64,000 nt of DNA. Origin: Pseudohongiella sp. GTDB taxonomy: Bacteria > Pseudomonadota > Gammaproteobacteria > Pseudomonadales > Pseudohongiellaceae. The notes beneath the pieces were generated by a model. That model was given only the letters and a program-made list of their open reading frames with translations, was not told where the DNA came from and did no database searches. The position numbers and the translations under genes were made by a program. The stretch is taken from the NCBI RefSeq assembly GCF_011050365.1, contig NZ_DRFV01000011.1, positions 62,001-126,000 of the forward strand, given 5' to 3'. Positions 16,332 through 25,826 of the stretch are shown piece after piece. Within the stretch, counting starts at the first letter, position 1. Every line of letters begins with the position of its first letter.

Positions 16332-17903
16332 TTAATGTCTGAAATGGCGAATGCCGGTGAACACCATCGCCATACCGGCTTCATCGGCCGCAGCGATGAC
16401 TTCGGCGTCGCGCATGGATCCGCCCGGCTGAATGACCGCAGTGATGCCGGCAGCGGCGGCGGCATCAATACCGTCGCGGAACGGGAAGAACGCATCAGAC
16501 GCCATCACCGAGCCGGCGACTGTCAGGTTTTCATCAGCGGCCTTGATGCCGGCGATTTTGGCGCTGTAAACCCGGCTCATCTGGCCGGCGCCCACGCCAA
16601 TGGTCTGCTGGTTCTTGCAGTACACAATGGCATTGGATTTGACAAACTGGGCGACAGTCCAGGCAAACATCAGGTCGCTCAGTTCCTGTTCGCTGGGCTG
16701 GCGTTTGCTGACCACGGTCAGGTCGCCTTTGCTGATCTGGTGTATGTCCCGGTCCTGCACCAACAGACCGCCGTTGACGCGTTTGAAGTCCCAGGCCGGC
16801 ACCGGGTCTGCCGCCAACGCACCGCAGCTTAAGACGCGTACATTGGGCTTTGCTTCCAGCACGGTCAGCGCTTCATCAGATACCGTTGGCGCAATAATGA
16901 CTTCGCTGAACTGTTGGTCAATTATGGCGTTGGCAGTGACGGCATCAAGCTCTCGGTTGAATGCAATGATGCCGCCGAATGCCGATGTTGGATCGGTTTT
17001 GAAGGCCAGTTGATAGGCAGCTTCTATGGTGTCTGCCACAGCCACGCCGCAAGGGTTGGCGTGTTTGACAATGACACAGGCGGGCTGCGAAAAGCTTTTG
17101 ACACATTCAAGTGCTGCATCCGTGTCAGCAATGTTGTTGTATGACAGTTCTTTTCCCTGCAGTTGTTCGGCAGTACTGACGCTGGCGTCCCGGGCGTCGT
17201 TTTCAGCATAAAAAGCTGCGCTCTGGTGCGGGTTTTCGCCGTAACGCAGATCCTGCCTCTTGTGAAACTGGCTGCTGAAGGTTCGCGGATAGTCGCTGCC
17301 GGTGACGATGCGGCCCAGATAGTTGGCAATAGCTCCGTCATAGGCAGCGGTATGCTCAAAGGTTTTGACCGCCAGATCAAAGCGGGTGGCCTGACTCAGG
17401 GTGCCGCTGTTGAGCTTCATTTCAGCAATGATGCCAACATAGTCGTCCGGGTTGGTAACCACAGCGACCCAGGCGTTGTTTTTGGCGGCGGCGCGCAGCA
17501 TGGTGGGACCACCGATATCAATATTTTCAATTGCCGTGGGCAGATCACAGTCGGGACGGGCAACGGTTGCCTCGAACGGATAGAGGTTGACCACCACCAG
17601 GTCTATCGCCGGGATGTCGTGTTCCTGCATTACGTCGCCATCGATGTCGCGGCGCGCCAGGATACCGCCGTGCACTTTCGGGTGCAGGGTCTTGACCCGA
17701 CCGTCCATCATTTCCGGAAATCCGGTATAGTCAGCGATTTCGATGGCGGGAATTTTTTCTTTCTGCAGCAGGCGGAAAGTACCGCCGGTAGAAAGGATCT
17801 CCACGCCAGCCTGGTGCAGGGAGCGGGCGAAATCGGCAATGCCGGTTTTGTCCGAGACGCTGATCAGGGCGCGTCGGATAACAGCAGGTTTATCTGTAGA
17901 CAT
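16332..17903 (-). CDS. purH: Bifunctional AICAR formyltransferase/IMP cyclohydrolase PurH
   Basis: PurH carries out the last two steps to IMP. 523 residues, full length. N-terminal MGS-like IMP cyclohydrolase domain ([37 protein letters not shown]); C-terminal formyltransferase domain with the catalytic Lys-His in [10 protein letters not shown] and the AICAR-binding region near QPGGSMRD. Neighbours: fis 60 bases upstream and purD 16 bases downstream, the usual gammaproteobacterial order. Confidence 0.97.
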   Translation of the reverse strand: MSTDKPAVIRRALISVSDKTGIADFARSLHQAGVEILSTGGTFRLLQKEKIPAIEIADYTGFPEMMDGRVKTLHPKVHGGILARRDIDGDVMQEHDIPAIDLVVVNLYPFEATVARPDCDLPTAIENIDIGGPTMLRAAAKNNAWVAVVTNPDDYVGIIAEMKLNSGTLSQATRFDLAVKTFEHTAAYDGAIANYLGRIVTGSDYPRTFSSQFHKRQDLRYGENPHQSAAFYAENDARDASVSTAEQLQGKELSYNNIADTDAALECVKSFSQPACVIVKHANPCGVAVADTIEAAYQLAFKTDPTSAFGGIIAFNRELDAVTANAIIDQQFSEVIIAPTVSDEALTVLEAKPNVRVLSCGALAADPVPAWDFKRVNGGLLVQDRDIHQISKGDLTVVSKRQPSEQELSDLMFAWTVAQFVKSNAIVYCKNQQTIGVGAGQMSRVYSAKIAGIKAADENLTVAGSVMASDAFFPFRDGIDAAAAAGITAVIQPGGSMRDAEVIAAADEAGMAMVFTGIRHFRH

Positions 17904-17963
17904 AACGTAATCTTTACTTGGGTGTAGTATGAAAAAGGTGGGATGGGACGTTTAATTCAACAA

Positions 17964-18308
17964 TCAATCCGACAATCCGTTTTGCCGGAAATTCAGCAAT
18001 CCGTGCTGCTTCAATTTTTTGCGTAGAGTACCACGATTCAGGCCCAGCATGGTAGATGCCCGGCTCTGGTTGCCATCGGTCTGTTTGAGCACAGCCTGCA
18101 GCAGAGGCGCTTCAACTTCGCTTAAAACCAGCTCGTACAGATCGCTGATCAGGCCTTCGTCATCAACGTCGGCAAAATAATTTGCCATCGCCCGCTCCAC
18201 CGCCTGTCGCAGGCTGCAGCGGGAGCTCTCGAGACTGAACGCTGCGTGTTCGGCTGGCGATAGCAGCGCCTCTGATGGCAGGCCGGAAGCCGGATCATCT
18301 TTTTTCAT
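17964..18308 (-). CDS. fis: DNA-binding protein Fis
   Basis: Fis bends DNA and regulates rRNA, tRNA and growth-phase genes. 114 residues. The C-terminal helix-turn-helix is complete: QTDGNQSRASTMLGLNRGTLRKKLKQHGL. The N-terminal portion before residue 35 is longer than in E. coli Fis and shows no clear beta-hairpin motif. The ATG at 18308 shares its A with the TGA of dusB (TGATG), the classical dusB-fis coupling. A TTG one codon upstream is also open. Confidence 0.95.
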   Translation of the reverse strand: MKKDDPASGLPSEALLSPAEHAAFSLESSRCSLRQAVERAMANYFADVDDEGLISDLYELVLSEVEAPLLQAVLKQTDGNQSRASTMLGLNRGTLRKKLKQHGLLNFRQNGLSD

Positions 18309-19360
18309 CAAGCCAATACCTGACGTCTAGGGTCGTCGTTATGGCGCCGCGCAGAAGGCAACAAGTCAGCAGGGCACAGGTTTTCTGCAGCACTGGCGGC
18401 GTGATAGGTGCTCAGCAAATCCAGTTGTGCTTCAGCGTCACTGAGCTGCATGAATTGTTGTTTGAGCGCTTCGCCGTGCGGCAAGACCTTACTGTACCAG
18501 TCAATGTGTTTGCGGGCAAAGAGCGGACCGCGAACGTCGCCATAGAACGCGTGCAAGGCGCTGATGTGGTCAATCATCAGGCTGCTGATGTCGTGCGGCG
18601 GCGGAGTTTCGCTGGCAGACCCGGTATCCAGATACTGACGGATCTGCCGGAATATCCAGGGATTACCCTGTGCTGCACGTCCGATCATCAGGCCGTCAGC
18701 TTTGGTGTGGTCCAGCACGTATCGGGCTTTTTGGGGACTGTCTATGTCACCGTTGGCAATGACCGGAATGCTGATTCGCTGTTTGATCTCGGCAATGGTG
18801 TCGTATTCCGCGTCGCCCAGAAAACGACACTCCCGGGTGCGGCCATGCACGCTGAGCATGGCAATGCCGCAGTCTTCGGCAATGCGGGCAATGTCGAGAC
18901 CGTTGCGCTGCTCCCGGCTCCAACCGGTGCGTATTTTAAGCGTTACCGGTACATCGACCGCTGAGGTCACCGCGCGCAGAATGCGTTCAACCAGTTGCGG
19001 GTCCCTGAGCAGCGCCGAACCGGCCGCCTTTTTCAGAACTTTCTTGGCCGGACAGCCCATGTTGATATCAATCACTTCTGCGCCCTGCCCGGCGTTGACG
19101 CGAGCGGCATCGGCCATCATTTGCGGATCAAACCCGGCAATCTGGACGATATCGGGGCCGCACGCAGTTGAGTGCTTCAGGCGCAAGCGATGCTTCTCCG
19201 TATCCCAGAGTGCCGGGTTGGCGGCGACCATTTCTGCCACCGCCAGCGTGGCACCCTGCTGCAGGCAAATCTCGCGAAACGGCAGGTCACTGACGCCGAC
19301 CATGGGGGCCAGCATCAATGGCTGTTGCAGAGTATGGCGACCCAGTGTGAAGCTATTCAT
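18308..19360 (-). CDS. dusB: tRNA-dihydrouridine synthase DusB
   Basis: A flavin enzyme that reduces U17 in tRNA D-loops. 350 residues from ATG 19360 (a TTG at 19366 is the other option). Motifs: APMVGVSDLPFR (FMN site), NMGCPAKKV with the catalytic cysteine, GRTR, and the phosphate-binding ANGDI and GRAAQGNPW. Its start overlaps the stop of the DUF3426 gene and its stop overlaps fis, so the chain is translationally linked. Confidence 0.96.
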   Translation of the reverse strand: MNSFTLGRHTLQQPLMLAPMVGVSDLPFREICLQQGATLAVAEMVAANPALWDTEKHRLRLKHSTACGPDIVQIAGFDPQMMADAARVNAGQGAEVIDINMGCPAKKVLKKAAGSALLRDPQLVERILRAVTSAVDVPVTLKIRTGWSREQRNGLDIARIAEDCGIAMLSVHGRTRECRFLGDAEYDTIAEIKQRISIPVIANGDIDSPQKARYVLDHTKADGLMIGRAAQGNPWIFRQIRQYLDTGSASETPPPHDISSLMIDHISALHAFYGDVRGPLFARKHIDWYSKVLPHGEALKQQFMQLSDAEAQLDLLSTYHAASAAENLCPADLLPSARRHNDDPRRQVLA

Positions 19361-19982
19361 GGGCAAATCGTACCTGATAATTCACCGCGTCGTCAGCCGG
19401 CGTGGCGAAAGCAAGTTGTATGGTGAGACTTTCCTGCGCCGACAGGGCCGTTGGTGAGGCTGCTGCCGCGTCAAGGTGGTCCCGCGGGTAATAGTCTTGC
19501 GGGTAAAAGCGTCGGCCGGCTGTCTCGCGGCCGGTGGTGTCCGAAAACACCAGGTCGATGGCCGGTAAAGGCTGGGCAAAGTCGGCAGCGTTGGTGAAGC
19601 TGAGTACCATCTGTGAAATATCCTGAAAATCCGGGTGTGGCTCGATGGACAGCTGATTGCTGACGATTCTGCTGCTGTCCTGCCGTGCAGGTAACACGCA
19701 GTCGGCAACGTCGCACAGGGCCAGCAGCCAGGGGCGTATGATTCCGTGTTGGCTGATACGGTCGAGATGCTGGTAGCCGATCTGGGCAATCAGGCTGGCG
19801 GTCAGCAGCAGGCAAAGGCCGGCGTAGCCAGCAGCGCGCCAGAACGGGGTGCGCCCGGCCGGAGCGGATAGCGCGGCGGAAATTCCCGACTCGTCCGGAT
19901 CGGGCAGGCGAGACGTCAGCGCACCGGAGAAAGTGCCGTTGTTGTTGTCAGGCGCGGTGTCAGTTTCGACCAGTGTCCACAT
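19353..19982 (-). CDS. DUF3426 membrane protein without zinc ribbon
   Basis: A 209-residue protein with one transmembrane helix at about residues 50-70 (AAGYAGLCLLLTASLIAQIGY) and a C-terminal DUF3426 domain outside the cytoplasm, recognisable by LLALCDVADCVLPARQD and FTNAADFAQPLPAIDL. In most relatives this gene, at the same place between prmA and dusB, begins with a MJ0042-type zinc ribbon (two CxxC pairs); that part is missing here because prmA ends one base upstream of this start. Function unknown. It overlaps dusB by a few bases. Confidence 0.8.
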   Translation of the reverse strand: MWTLVETDTAPDNNNGTFSGALTSRLPDPDESGISAALSAPAGRTPFWRAAGYAGLCLLLTASLIAQIGYQHLDRISQHGIIRPWLLALCDVADCVLPARQDSSRIVSNQLSIEPHPDFQDISQMVLSFTNAADFAQPLPAIDLVFSDTTGRETAGRRFYPQDYYPRDHLDAAAASPTALSAQESLTIQLAFATPADDAVNYQVRFAHE

Positions 19983-19983
19983 A

Positions 19984-20868
19984 TCAGTTGCCCGTCAGCC
20001 GGGTGCCTTCGATCCTGACCCACTCGTCCTGGATGACAGGCGCCTGCATGGCAAAAAACGGCGCATAAGAGGCCATCAGGGTTTCCGTTTGTTCGGACAG
20101 TACGCCGGACAGGATCAGTTTACCGCCTGGCTTGGTGAGGCTGGTCAGGACCGGGGTCAGTTCTGCCAAGGGTCCGGACAGGATATTTGCCACGACGATG
20201 TCCGCGGGGGCGTGGGCCTCTCCGGGCAGATGCACGGTCATCAATCCGGCAGAGATGCCGTTCATGTCGCGGTTATTGCCGCTGGCAGTGACCGCCTGCG
20301 GATCATTATCCACGGCGACGACCCGGTTGGCCCCGAGCAGAGCGGCGGCAATGGCCAGAATGCCCGAGCCACACCCGTAATCGATCACGCTCTTGTTGGT
20401 CAGCTGTTGGCTGTCCAGCCAGGCCAGGCAAAGCGCCGTGGTCGGGTGGGTGCCAGAGCCAAAGGCAAGGCCGGGATCGAGCATGATATTGACCGCGTCC
20501 GGCTCCGGGGGTTCGCTCCAGCTTGGGCACACCCAAAGTCGCTCGCCAAATCGCATTGGCCTGAAATCGCTCATCCAGGCGCGTTCCCAATCCTGGTCAG
20601 CAATTTTTTCGGTTAACAGATCGCTTTCCAGCAACCGGCTGCCGGCGGTAACGGTGGCAATGATGGCATCGGCGTCGGCGTCGTCTTCAAACAATGCGCA
20701 CAGCAATGTCTGCTGCCACAGAGGGGTGCTGCCCGGATCGAGCTGGAAAACCGGTTCATCTTCAGCGTCGAGCAATGTCACCGACACTGCCCCGATCGAC
20801 TGGAACAGCTGTTCCATCTGCGGGGCTTCTGCGTCGGTGATCCGCGCCTTTATCTGTAACCAGGGCAT
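19984..20868 (-). CDS. prmA: Ribosomal protein L11 methyltransferase PrmA
   Basis: PrmA trimethylates lysines and the N-terminus of ribosomal protein L11. 294 residues, matching E. coli. I chose ATG 20868, giving MPWLQIKARI as in relatives, over the GTG at 20880. The N-terminal substrate domain is followed by the SAM-binding Rossmann domain: DPGLAFGSGTHPTT, DYGCGSGILAIAAALLGA, and VVANIL. Located one base before the DUF3426 gene and 30 bases after accC. Confidence 0.96.
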   Translation of the reverse strand: MPWLQIKARITDAEAPQMEQLFQSIGAVSVTLLDAEDEPVFQLDPGSTPLWQQTLLCALFEDDADADAIIATVTAGSRLLESDLLTEKIADQDWERAWMSDFRPMRFGERLWVCPSWSEPPEPDAVNIMLDPGLAFGSGTHPTTALCLAWLDSQQLTNKSVIDYGCGSGILAIAAALLGANRVVAVDNDPQAVTASGNNRDMNGISAGLMTVHLPGEAHAPADIVVANILSGPLAELTPVLTSLTKPGGKLILSGVLSEQTETLMASYAPFFAMQAPVIQDEWVRIEGTRLTGN

Positions 20869-20898
20869 AATCGTTTCCACATGACCGGAGGTCGGCCG

Positions 20899-22254
20899 TC
20901 AGGCTTTCTTGTGACCACCATTGAGCATGTTTTCCAGGTAGTGGATGTTGACACCACCCTTGCGGAAATTGAAATCGCGCAGGATATCCTTGTGCAGCGG
21001 CGTATTGGTCCGGATGCCGTCAATCAGCAGTTCGTCCAGCGCATTCTGCATACGTACCAGCGCTTCATCGCGGTCTGCCCCGTAGCTGATCAGCTTGGCA
21101 ATCAGTGAGTCGTAATACGGCGGTACGGTGTAACCACTGTAAATGTGCGAGTCGACCCGTATGCCGTTGCCACCCGGCGCGTGAAACAGGTTGATTTTGC
21201 CCGGGCAGGGCATGAACGATGACGGGTCTTCGGCATTGATACGGCACTCAAAAGCGTGGCCCTTGATTTTGATATCTTCCTGTTTGATGTCCAGTGGCAT
21301 GCCGCTGGCGATCTTCAGTTGTTCCTTGACGATATCAATGCCGGTGACCATTTCGGTGACCGGGTGCTCTACCTGAACACGGGTGTTCATTTCGATGAAG
21401 AAGAACTGCTCATCCTGATACAGGAATTCGAGCGTGCCGGCACCACGATACTTCATCAGCTTGCAGGCCTTGATGCAGGTCTCAGCGACCTGTGCGCGCA
21501 CGTGGTCGGGAATACCGGGGGCCGGTGCTTCTTCAATCACCTTCTGATGCCGGCGCTGCATGGAGCAGTCGCGATCGCCCAGATAAATCGCGTCGCCCAT
21601 GCCGTCGCCCAGCACCTGGATCTCAACGTGGCGCGGGTTCTCCAGAAACTTCTCCAGATAAACGACGTCGCTGCCGAAGGCGGCTTTGGCTTCAGACTGG
21701 GTAACATATATGGCTTTCAGCAGCGCCGCTTCACTGTGCACGACACGCATGCCGCGACCACCACCACCGGCGGCGGCCTTGATGATCACGGGATAGCCGA
21801 TACGCTTGGCAATGGCCAGAGTGCGCTCGGAGTCGCCGTCCAGCGGGCCGTCGGATCCGGGTACGGTGGGGACGCCGGCGTCGATCATGGCCTTGATGGC
21901 GGACACCTTGTCGCCCATCAGGCGGATGGTTTCTGCACGCGGACCGATGAAAACAAAACCGCTGCGCTCGACCTGTTCGGCGAAGTCGGCGTTCTCTGAC
22001 AGGAAACCGTACCCGGGGTGGATTGCCACCGCATCAGTGACTTCGGTAGCGCTGATGATGGCGGGCACGTTGAGGTAGCTTTTGGCGGCACTGGCCGGGC
22101 CAATACAAACGGATTCGTCAGCAAGGCGCACATGCATCAGGTCGCGATCGGCGCTGGAGTGCACGGCAACGGTCTTGATACCGAGCTCTTTGCACGCGCG
22201 CAGGATTCGTAGTGCGATCTCGCCGCGGTTGGCAATCAGGACTTTCTCAAGCAT
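20899..22254 (-). CDS. accC: Acetyl-CoA carboxylase, biotin carboxylase subunit AccC
   Basis: AccC carboxylates biotin on AccB using ATP and bicarbonate, the first step of fatty acid synthesis. 451 residues. Biotin carboxylase N-domain ([21 protein letters not shown]), ATP-grasp glycine loop [30 protein letters not shown] catalytic segment, and C-terminal domain. It lies 12 bases after accB, as in most proteobacteria. Confidence 0.97.
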   Translation of the reverse strand: MLEKVLIANRGEIALRILRACKELGIKTVAVHSSADRDLMHVRLADESVCIGPASAAKSYLNVPAIISATEVTDAVAIHPGYGFLSENADFAEQVERSGFVFIGPRAETIRLMGDKVSAIKAMIDAGVPTVPGSDGPLDGDSERTLAIAKRIGYPVIIKAAAGGGGRGMRVVHSEAALLKAIYVTQSEAKAAFGSDVVYLEKFLENPRHVEIQVLGDGMGDAIYLGDRDCSMQRRHQKVIEEAPAPGIPDHVRAQVAETCIKACKLMKYRGAGTLEFLYQDEQFFFIEMNTRVQVEHPVTEMVTGIDIVKEQLKIASGMPLDIKQEDIKIKGHAFECRINAEDPSSFMPCPGKINLFHAPGGNGIRVDSHIYSGYTVPPYYDSLIAKLISYGADRDEALVRMQNALDELLIDGIRTNTPLHKDILRDFNFRKGGVNIHYLENMLNGGHKKA

Positions 22255-22266
22255 AGGTCTTACCCT

Positions 22267-22728
22267 TTAAACAATGGTGACCAGGGCCTGGTCAAATTCA
22301 ACGGGCTCGCCGTCCTGAACAAGAATCGCTTCCACGACGCCACTGTGATCGGATTCGATCTGGTTCATCATCTTCATGGCTTCAACGATACAAATGACAT
22401 CGCCGACTTTCACGTGCTGGCCGACTTCAACAAATGCCGGTGACGAGGGGGACGGCGACCGGTAGAAGGTACCTACCATCGGCGACTTCACCACATTTCC
22501 GCGAATTTTCTTGCTGTCCTTGCCGGCTTCGGGCGCTGGCGCAGGTGCGGCGGCCGGGGCGGGAGCGGGCGCAGCGGGTGCCGGTGCGCTCTGATATTGA
22601 ACCGGTGGCGGTGTGACCTTGCTGGCGCGGCTGATGCGAACGGCCTCTTCACCTTCCTTGATCTCGATTTCCGCGACGTCGGAGGACTCGAGCAGTTCGA
22701 TAAGTTTTTTTACTTTTCTGATATCCAT
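22267..22728 (-). CDS. accB: Acetyl-CoA carboxylase biotin carrier protein AccB
   Basis: The biotin carrier of acetyl-CoA carboxylase. 153 residues: an N-terminal helix region ([15 protein letters not shown]), a flexible Ala/Pro linker at about residues 45-70, and a biotinyl domain with the biotinylation site EAMKMMN. Genes aroQ upstream and accC downstream. Confidence 0.97.
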   Translation of the reverse strand: MDIRKVKKLIELLESSDVAEIEIKEGEEAVRISRASKVTPPPVQYQSAPAPAAPAPAPAAAPAPAPEAGKDSKKIRGNVVKSPMVGTFYRSPSPSSPAFVEVGQHVKVGDVICIVEAMKMMNQIESDHSGVVEAILVQDGEPVEFDQALVTIV

Positions 22729-22796
22729 AATAGCGTCTCTTTACCTGGGGATTACGTCTGTAAGGTTTATGTTATTGGTTTGTTTATTGATTTTTT

Positions 22797-23237
22797 TCAA
22801 GTGCTGGTTCGTCGCAGGGCCGACTGCAGGGCCAGGTCATAGCCCTGGGAGCCCAGCCCGGTAATGGTGCCGATAGCGATGTCGGAAAAATACGAGTGAT
22901 GGCGAAAACCTTCACGTTTGTAGACATTGGACAAATGAACTTCGATGAACGGGATATCCACCGCCAGCAATGCGTCGCGCAGGGCGACACTGGTGTGGGT
23001 TAGCGCCGCCGGGTTGAAGATGATGAAATTGATCTCTTCACGACGGGCGTCGTGGATGCGGTCGATCAGTTCATACTCGGCGTTGCTTTGCATGTGCATC
23101 AGGTGATGGCCGGCGTCCATGCAGGCGCTACTGAGGCGCGCGTTGATGTCATCCAGAGTTTCCGGGCCGTAAATCTCGGGTTCGCGGGTACCCAGCAGAT
23201 TCAGGTTGGGGCCGTGCAGCACAAGTATGGTCGCCAT
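22797..23237 (-). CDS. aroQ: Type II 3-dehydroquinate dehydratase AroQ
   Basis: Catalyses the third step of the shikimate pathway. 146 residues. Type II signatures: [18 protein letters not shown] with the catalytic tyrosine and arginine, [16 protein letters not shown], and [20 protein letters not shown]. It is first in the aroQ-accB-accC series, with 68 bases before accB. Confidence 0.97.
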   Translation of the reverse strand: MATILVLHGPNLNLLGTREPEIYGPETLDDINARLSSACMDAGHHLMHMQSNAEYELIDRIHDARREEINFIIFNPAALTHTSVALRDALLAVDIPFIEVHLSNVYKREGFRHHSYFSDIAIGTITGLGSQGYDLALQSALRRTST

Positions 23238-23377
23238 AGTCGATTCCGTCGATCGTATTTTTGCTCTAATGGCGGCATTTTGTCAGATTTTTCTCAGATT
23301 TTCACCTTCAAATTGTGGTTTTTCTCTGATCTTTTCTGTTTTGCTGGTGTCGGCGGAGAGTTGGTGGCGTGTACGGC

Positions 23378-23827
23378 TCAGGGCGTTATTTCCAGCAACC
23401 GCGTTTGTGGTGGATAACAAAGCCCGGCATCGGCGCAGCCCTGATACCGGATTTGCAACTGATAACGGCTGTCAACGGTGATACCGGCAGGCAATGTCAC
23501 GGGGGTGGTCAGATTGCCGTAGTAAACCACAACATCACCGAAAAATTCATCGTGGTGGCTGGTTCCTGCGGGCAAGGTGACATCCAGCTCGCGCGTTGTG
23601 CCATCAGGCGCGACCAGGCTGAAACCGAACTTGTCCTGATACAGATAGTATTCGGGCGCCACTGTCCATTGGATGGTGACCGCGTCGCTGGCATCCAGGC
23701 TGGTATAAAACCTGAACGCCTCATCAACGTCGAGAAAGCTGGGCCGGCTGCCGCCAAACAGGCCGCTGGGCTGCGCTGCCGCCGCTGTGCTGACGAGAAG
23801 CGCAAGCAACACCAGTGTGACCTTCAC
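23378..23827 (-). CDS. Stand-alone DsbD N-terminal (alpha) domain protein
   Basis: A predicted 149-residue periplasmic protein equal to the N-terminal immunoglobulin-like domain of the thiol-disulfide transporter DsbD. The paired cysteines are present in YQGCADAGLCYPP, spaced as in DsbD Cys103/Cys109. A signal peptide (VTLVLLALLVSTAAAAQ) supports GTG 23827 as start, 29 bases after the fabB stop; the frame is open further upstream inside fabB but that part does not look coding. The membrane and thioredoxin domains of DsbD are absent, so it would need a partner elsewhere. No clear SD; start uncertain. Confidence 0.75.
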   Translation of the reverse strand: MKVTLVLLALLVSTAAAAQPSGLFGGSRPSFLDVDEAFRFYTSLDASDAVTIQWTVAPEYYLYQDKFGFSLVAPDGTTRELDVTLPAGTSHHDEFFGDVVVYYGNLTTPVTLPAGITVDSRYQLQIRYQGCADAGLCYPPQTRLLEITP

Positions 23828-23855
23828 GGCACTGTTATGGCAGTGTTTTTTGCTA

Positions 23856-25073
23856 TTATGCCTGATAGCGTTCGAAAACCAGAGTTGCATTGGTACCGCC
23901 GAAGCCGAAGCTGTTGGACATGATGCAGTCGAGTTTGACGTCGTCCATGCGTTTGGTTGCAATATTAAGACCGGCTGCTTCAGGTGCAAGTTCCGTTACG
24001 TTGATGGAAGCGCTGACAAAATTGTTTTGCATCATCAGCAGGCTGTAAATAGCCTCTTGTGCGCTGGTGGCGCCCAGTGAGTGGCCAGTTTGCGACTTGG
24101 TGGAATTGATGATGGGGGATTTGTCGCCGAATATTTCCTTGATGGCGCGCAGTTCACTGACATCGCCCACCGGTGTGCTGGTGCCATGCGTGTTCAGATA
24201 GTCGATTGGCTTGTTGACTGTCGCCAGTGCCATTTTCATGCAGCGCACGGCGCCTTCGCCTGAGGGCGCGACCATGTCGTAACCGTCTGACGTAGCGCCG
24301 TAACCGGTGATTTCGGCGTAGATCCTGGCGCCGCGGGCGAGAGCGTGATCCAGTGACTCAATGACCAGTACGGCGCCGCCGCCGGCGATGACAAAGCCGT
24401 CGCGTGATACGTCAAACGGACGGGAAGCTTTTTCAGGCTCATCATTGTGCGTCGTGGTCAGTGCGCCCATGGCATCAAACAGATTGGTCAGTGTCCAGTG
24501 TTCGGACTCGCCGCCGCCGGCAAATACCACATCCTGCTTGCCCAGTTGAATCAGCTCGACCGCGTTGCCAATGCAATGGGCGCTGGTGGCGCAGGCCGAG
24601 GAGATGGAGTAGTTAACACCCTTGATCTTGTAGGGTGTTGCCAGGCAGGCAGATACCGTGCTGCCCATGGTGCGCGGAACCCGATAGGGCCCGATCTTGC
24701 GCAGACCTTTGGTGCGCAGAATGTCGGCAGCCTCCACCTGATCCTGTGACGAGGAGCCGCCCGCGCCCATGATGATGCCGGTGCGCTCGTTGGACACATC
24801 GCTGTCTTCCAGGCCGGCATCCTTGATAGCCTCGTCCATGGCAATATAACCATACGCCGCCGCATCGCCCATAAAGCGCAGTACCTTGCGATCGATGTGG
24901 TCTGCAAAATCGATATTCACCCGGCCGGAGATCAGCGCGCGCAGGCCCATTTCCTCGTACTCCGGGTTGTAGCTGATGCCGCTGCGCCCGTCACGCAGTG
25001 CTTCAAGCACCGCCTGCTGGTTATTACCTATACAGGAAACAATACCGATTCCGGTGACAACAACGCGTTTCAT
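23856..25073 (-). CDS. fabB: Beta-ketoacyl-ACP synthase I FabB
   Basis: A condensing enzyme that elongates fatty acids and is needed for unsaturated chains. 405 residues. Catalytic triad: Cys in [12 protein letters not shown], His in [11 protein letters not shown] and His in [15 protein letters not shown]-terminal [14 protein letters not shown]. It lies 62 bases after fabA, forming the fabAB unit of the anaerobic unsaturated fatty acid pathway. Confidence 0.96.
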   Translation of the reverse strand: MKRVVVTGIGIVSCIGNNQQAVLEALRDGRSGISYNPEYEEMGLRALISGRVNIDFADHIDRKVLRFMGDAAAYGYIAMDEAIKDAGLEDSDVSNERTGIIMGAGGSSSQDQVEAADILRTKGLRKIGPYRVPRTMGSTVSACLATPYKIKGVNYSISSACATSAHCIGNAVELIQLGKQDVVFAGGGESEHWTLTNLFDAMGALTTTHNDEPEKASRPFDVSRDGFVIAGGGAVLVIESLDHALARGARIYAEITGYGATSDGYDMVAPSGEGAVRCMKMALATVNKPIDYLNTHGTSTPVGDVSELRAIKEIFGDKSPIINSTKSQTGHSLGATSAQEAIYSLLMMQNNFVSASINVTELAPEAAGLNIATKRMDDVKLDCIMSNSFGFGGTNATLVFERYQA

Positions 25074-25135
25074 AATTACCTCGTCAGAACTATTTGGTGC
25101 TGTGTAGCAGTTTTTCGAATATTCAGAAGTCAGTG

Positions 25136-25663
25136 TCAGAAACTGGCGTCCGGGGTGAAAAGGCCAACTTTCAGGCCTTTGGCCGTGTAGATGACGTTGC
25201 CATCAACAGCAACAGTGCCGTCAGCGACTCCCATAACCAGTTTACGCTCAATAATGCGGCTGAGCGAAATTTCGTAGGTGACCTTGCTGGCACTGGGCAG
25301 AATTTCACCGCTGAATTTGACTTCGCCGGAGCCGAGTGCACGACCCTTGCCCAGGTTGCCACGCCAGCCCAGGTAGAAGCCGACCAGTTGCCACATGGCG
25401 TCAAGGCCCAGGCATCCGGGCATCACGGGATCTTCCGGGAAGTGGCAATCGAAAAACCAGAGGTCAGGCCGGATGTCGAGCTCTGCGATGATCAGGCCTT
25501 TGCCGTGCTCGCCGCCGTGGTCGTTGATTTCAACGATCCTGTCCATCATCAACATGTTGCCGACGGGCAGTCTGGCATTGCCGGGACCAAACATGCGGCC
25601 GAAACCGCAGTCGATCAACTCGTCGCGCTCATAGGAGCTTTTGGGCGTAAATCCTGTATTCAT
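25136..25663 (-). CDS. fabA: 3-hydroxydecanoyl-ACP dehydratase/isomerase FabA
   Basis: FabA dehydrates 3-hydroxyacyl-ACP and isomerises the trans-2 to the cis-3 decenoyl form, the branch point to unsaturated fatty acids. 175 residues. Active-site histidine in [14 protein letters not shown] and aspartate in [11 protein letters not shown]. Divergent from manC, with a perfect palindrome between them that may control one or both. Confidence 0.97.
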   Translation of the reverse strand: MNTGFTPKSSYERDELIDCGFGRMFGPGNARLPVGNMLMMDRIVEINDHGGEHGKGLIIAELDIRPDLWFFDCHFPEDPVMPGCLGLDAMWQLVGFYLGWRGNLGKGRALGSGEVKFSGEILPSASKVTYEISLSRIIERKLVMGVADGTVAVDGNVIYTAKGLKVGLFTPDASF

Positions 25664-25713
25664 AAGCTATTTTGGCACCAGATTGTCGCAAAGCGTGCAA
25701 TATTATCGCGAGC

Positions 25714-25741
25714 GGGCAAAATAATCGATACTATTTTGCCC
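25714..25741. promoter_or_regulatory. Perfect palindrome between fabA and manC
   Basis: A 10-bp perfect inverted repeat, GGGCAAAATA (25714-25723) and TATTTTGCCC (25732-25741), with an 8-bp centre ATCGATAC, lies 51 bases upstream of fabA and 86 bases upstream of manC. AT-rich -10-like hexamers overlap it on both strands (TACTAT plus, TAGTAT minus), so a bound protein could block either promoter. It does not match the FadR or FabR consensus I know. The symmetry is seen; the role is inferred. Confidence 0.5.
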
Positions 25742-25826
25742 CACGGCCTGTTGCAATGTTGTGACGGACAGGCGAAAGCGATGTATCTGGGTTAGACTTG
25801 CAGCCCTGCATTTCGAAGGAAACGAT

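Noticed and set aside
14975..16342. 455-codon plus-strand open frame opposite purD
   Set aside because: It mirrors the strongly conserved purD gene; high GC and third-position bias open the antisense frame, and the protein has no recognisable domain.
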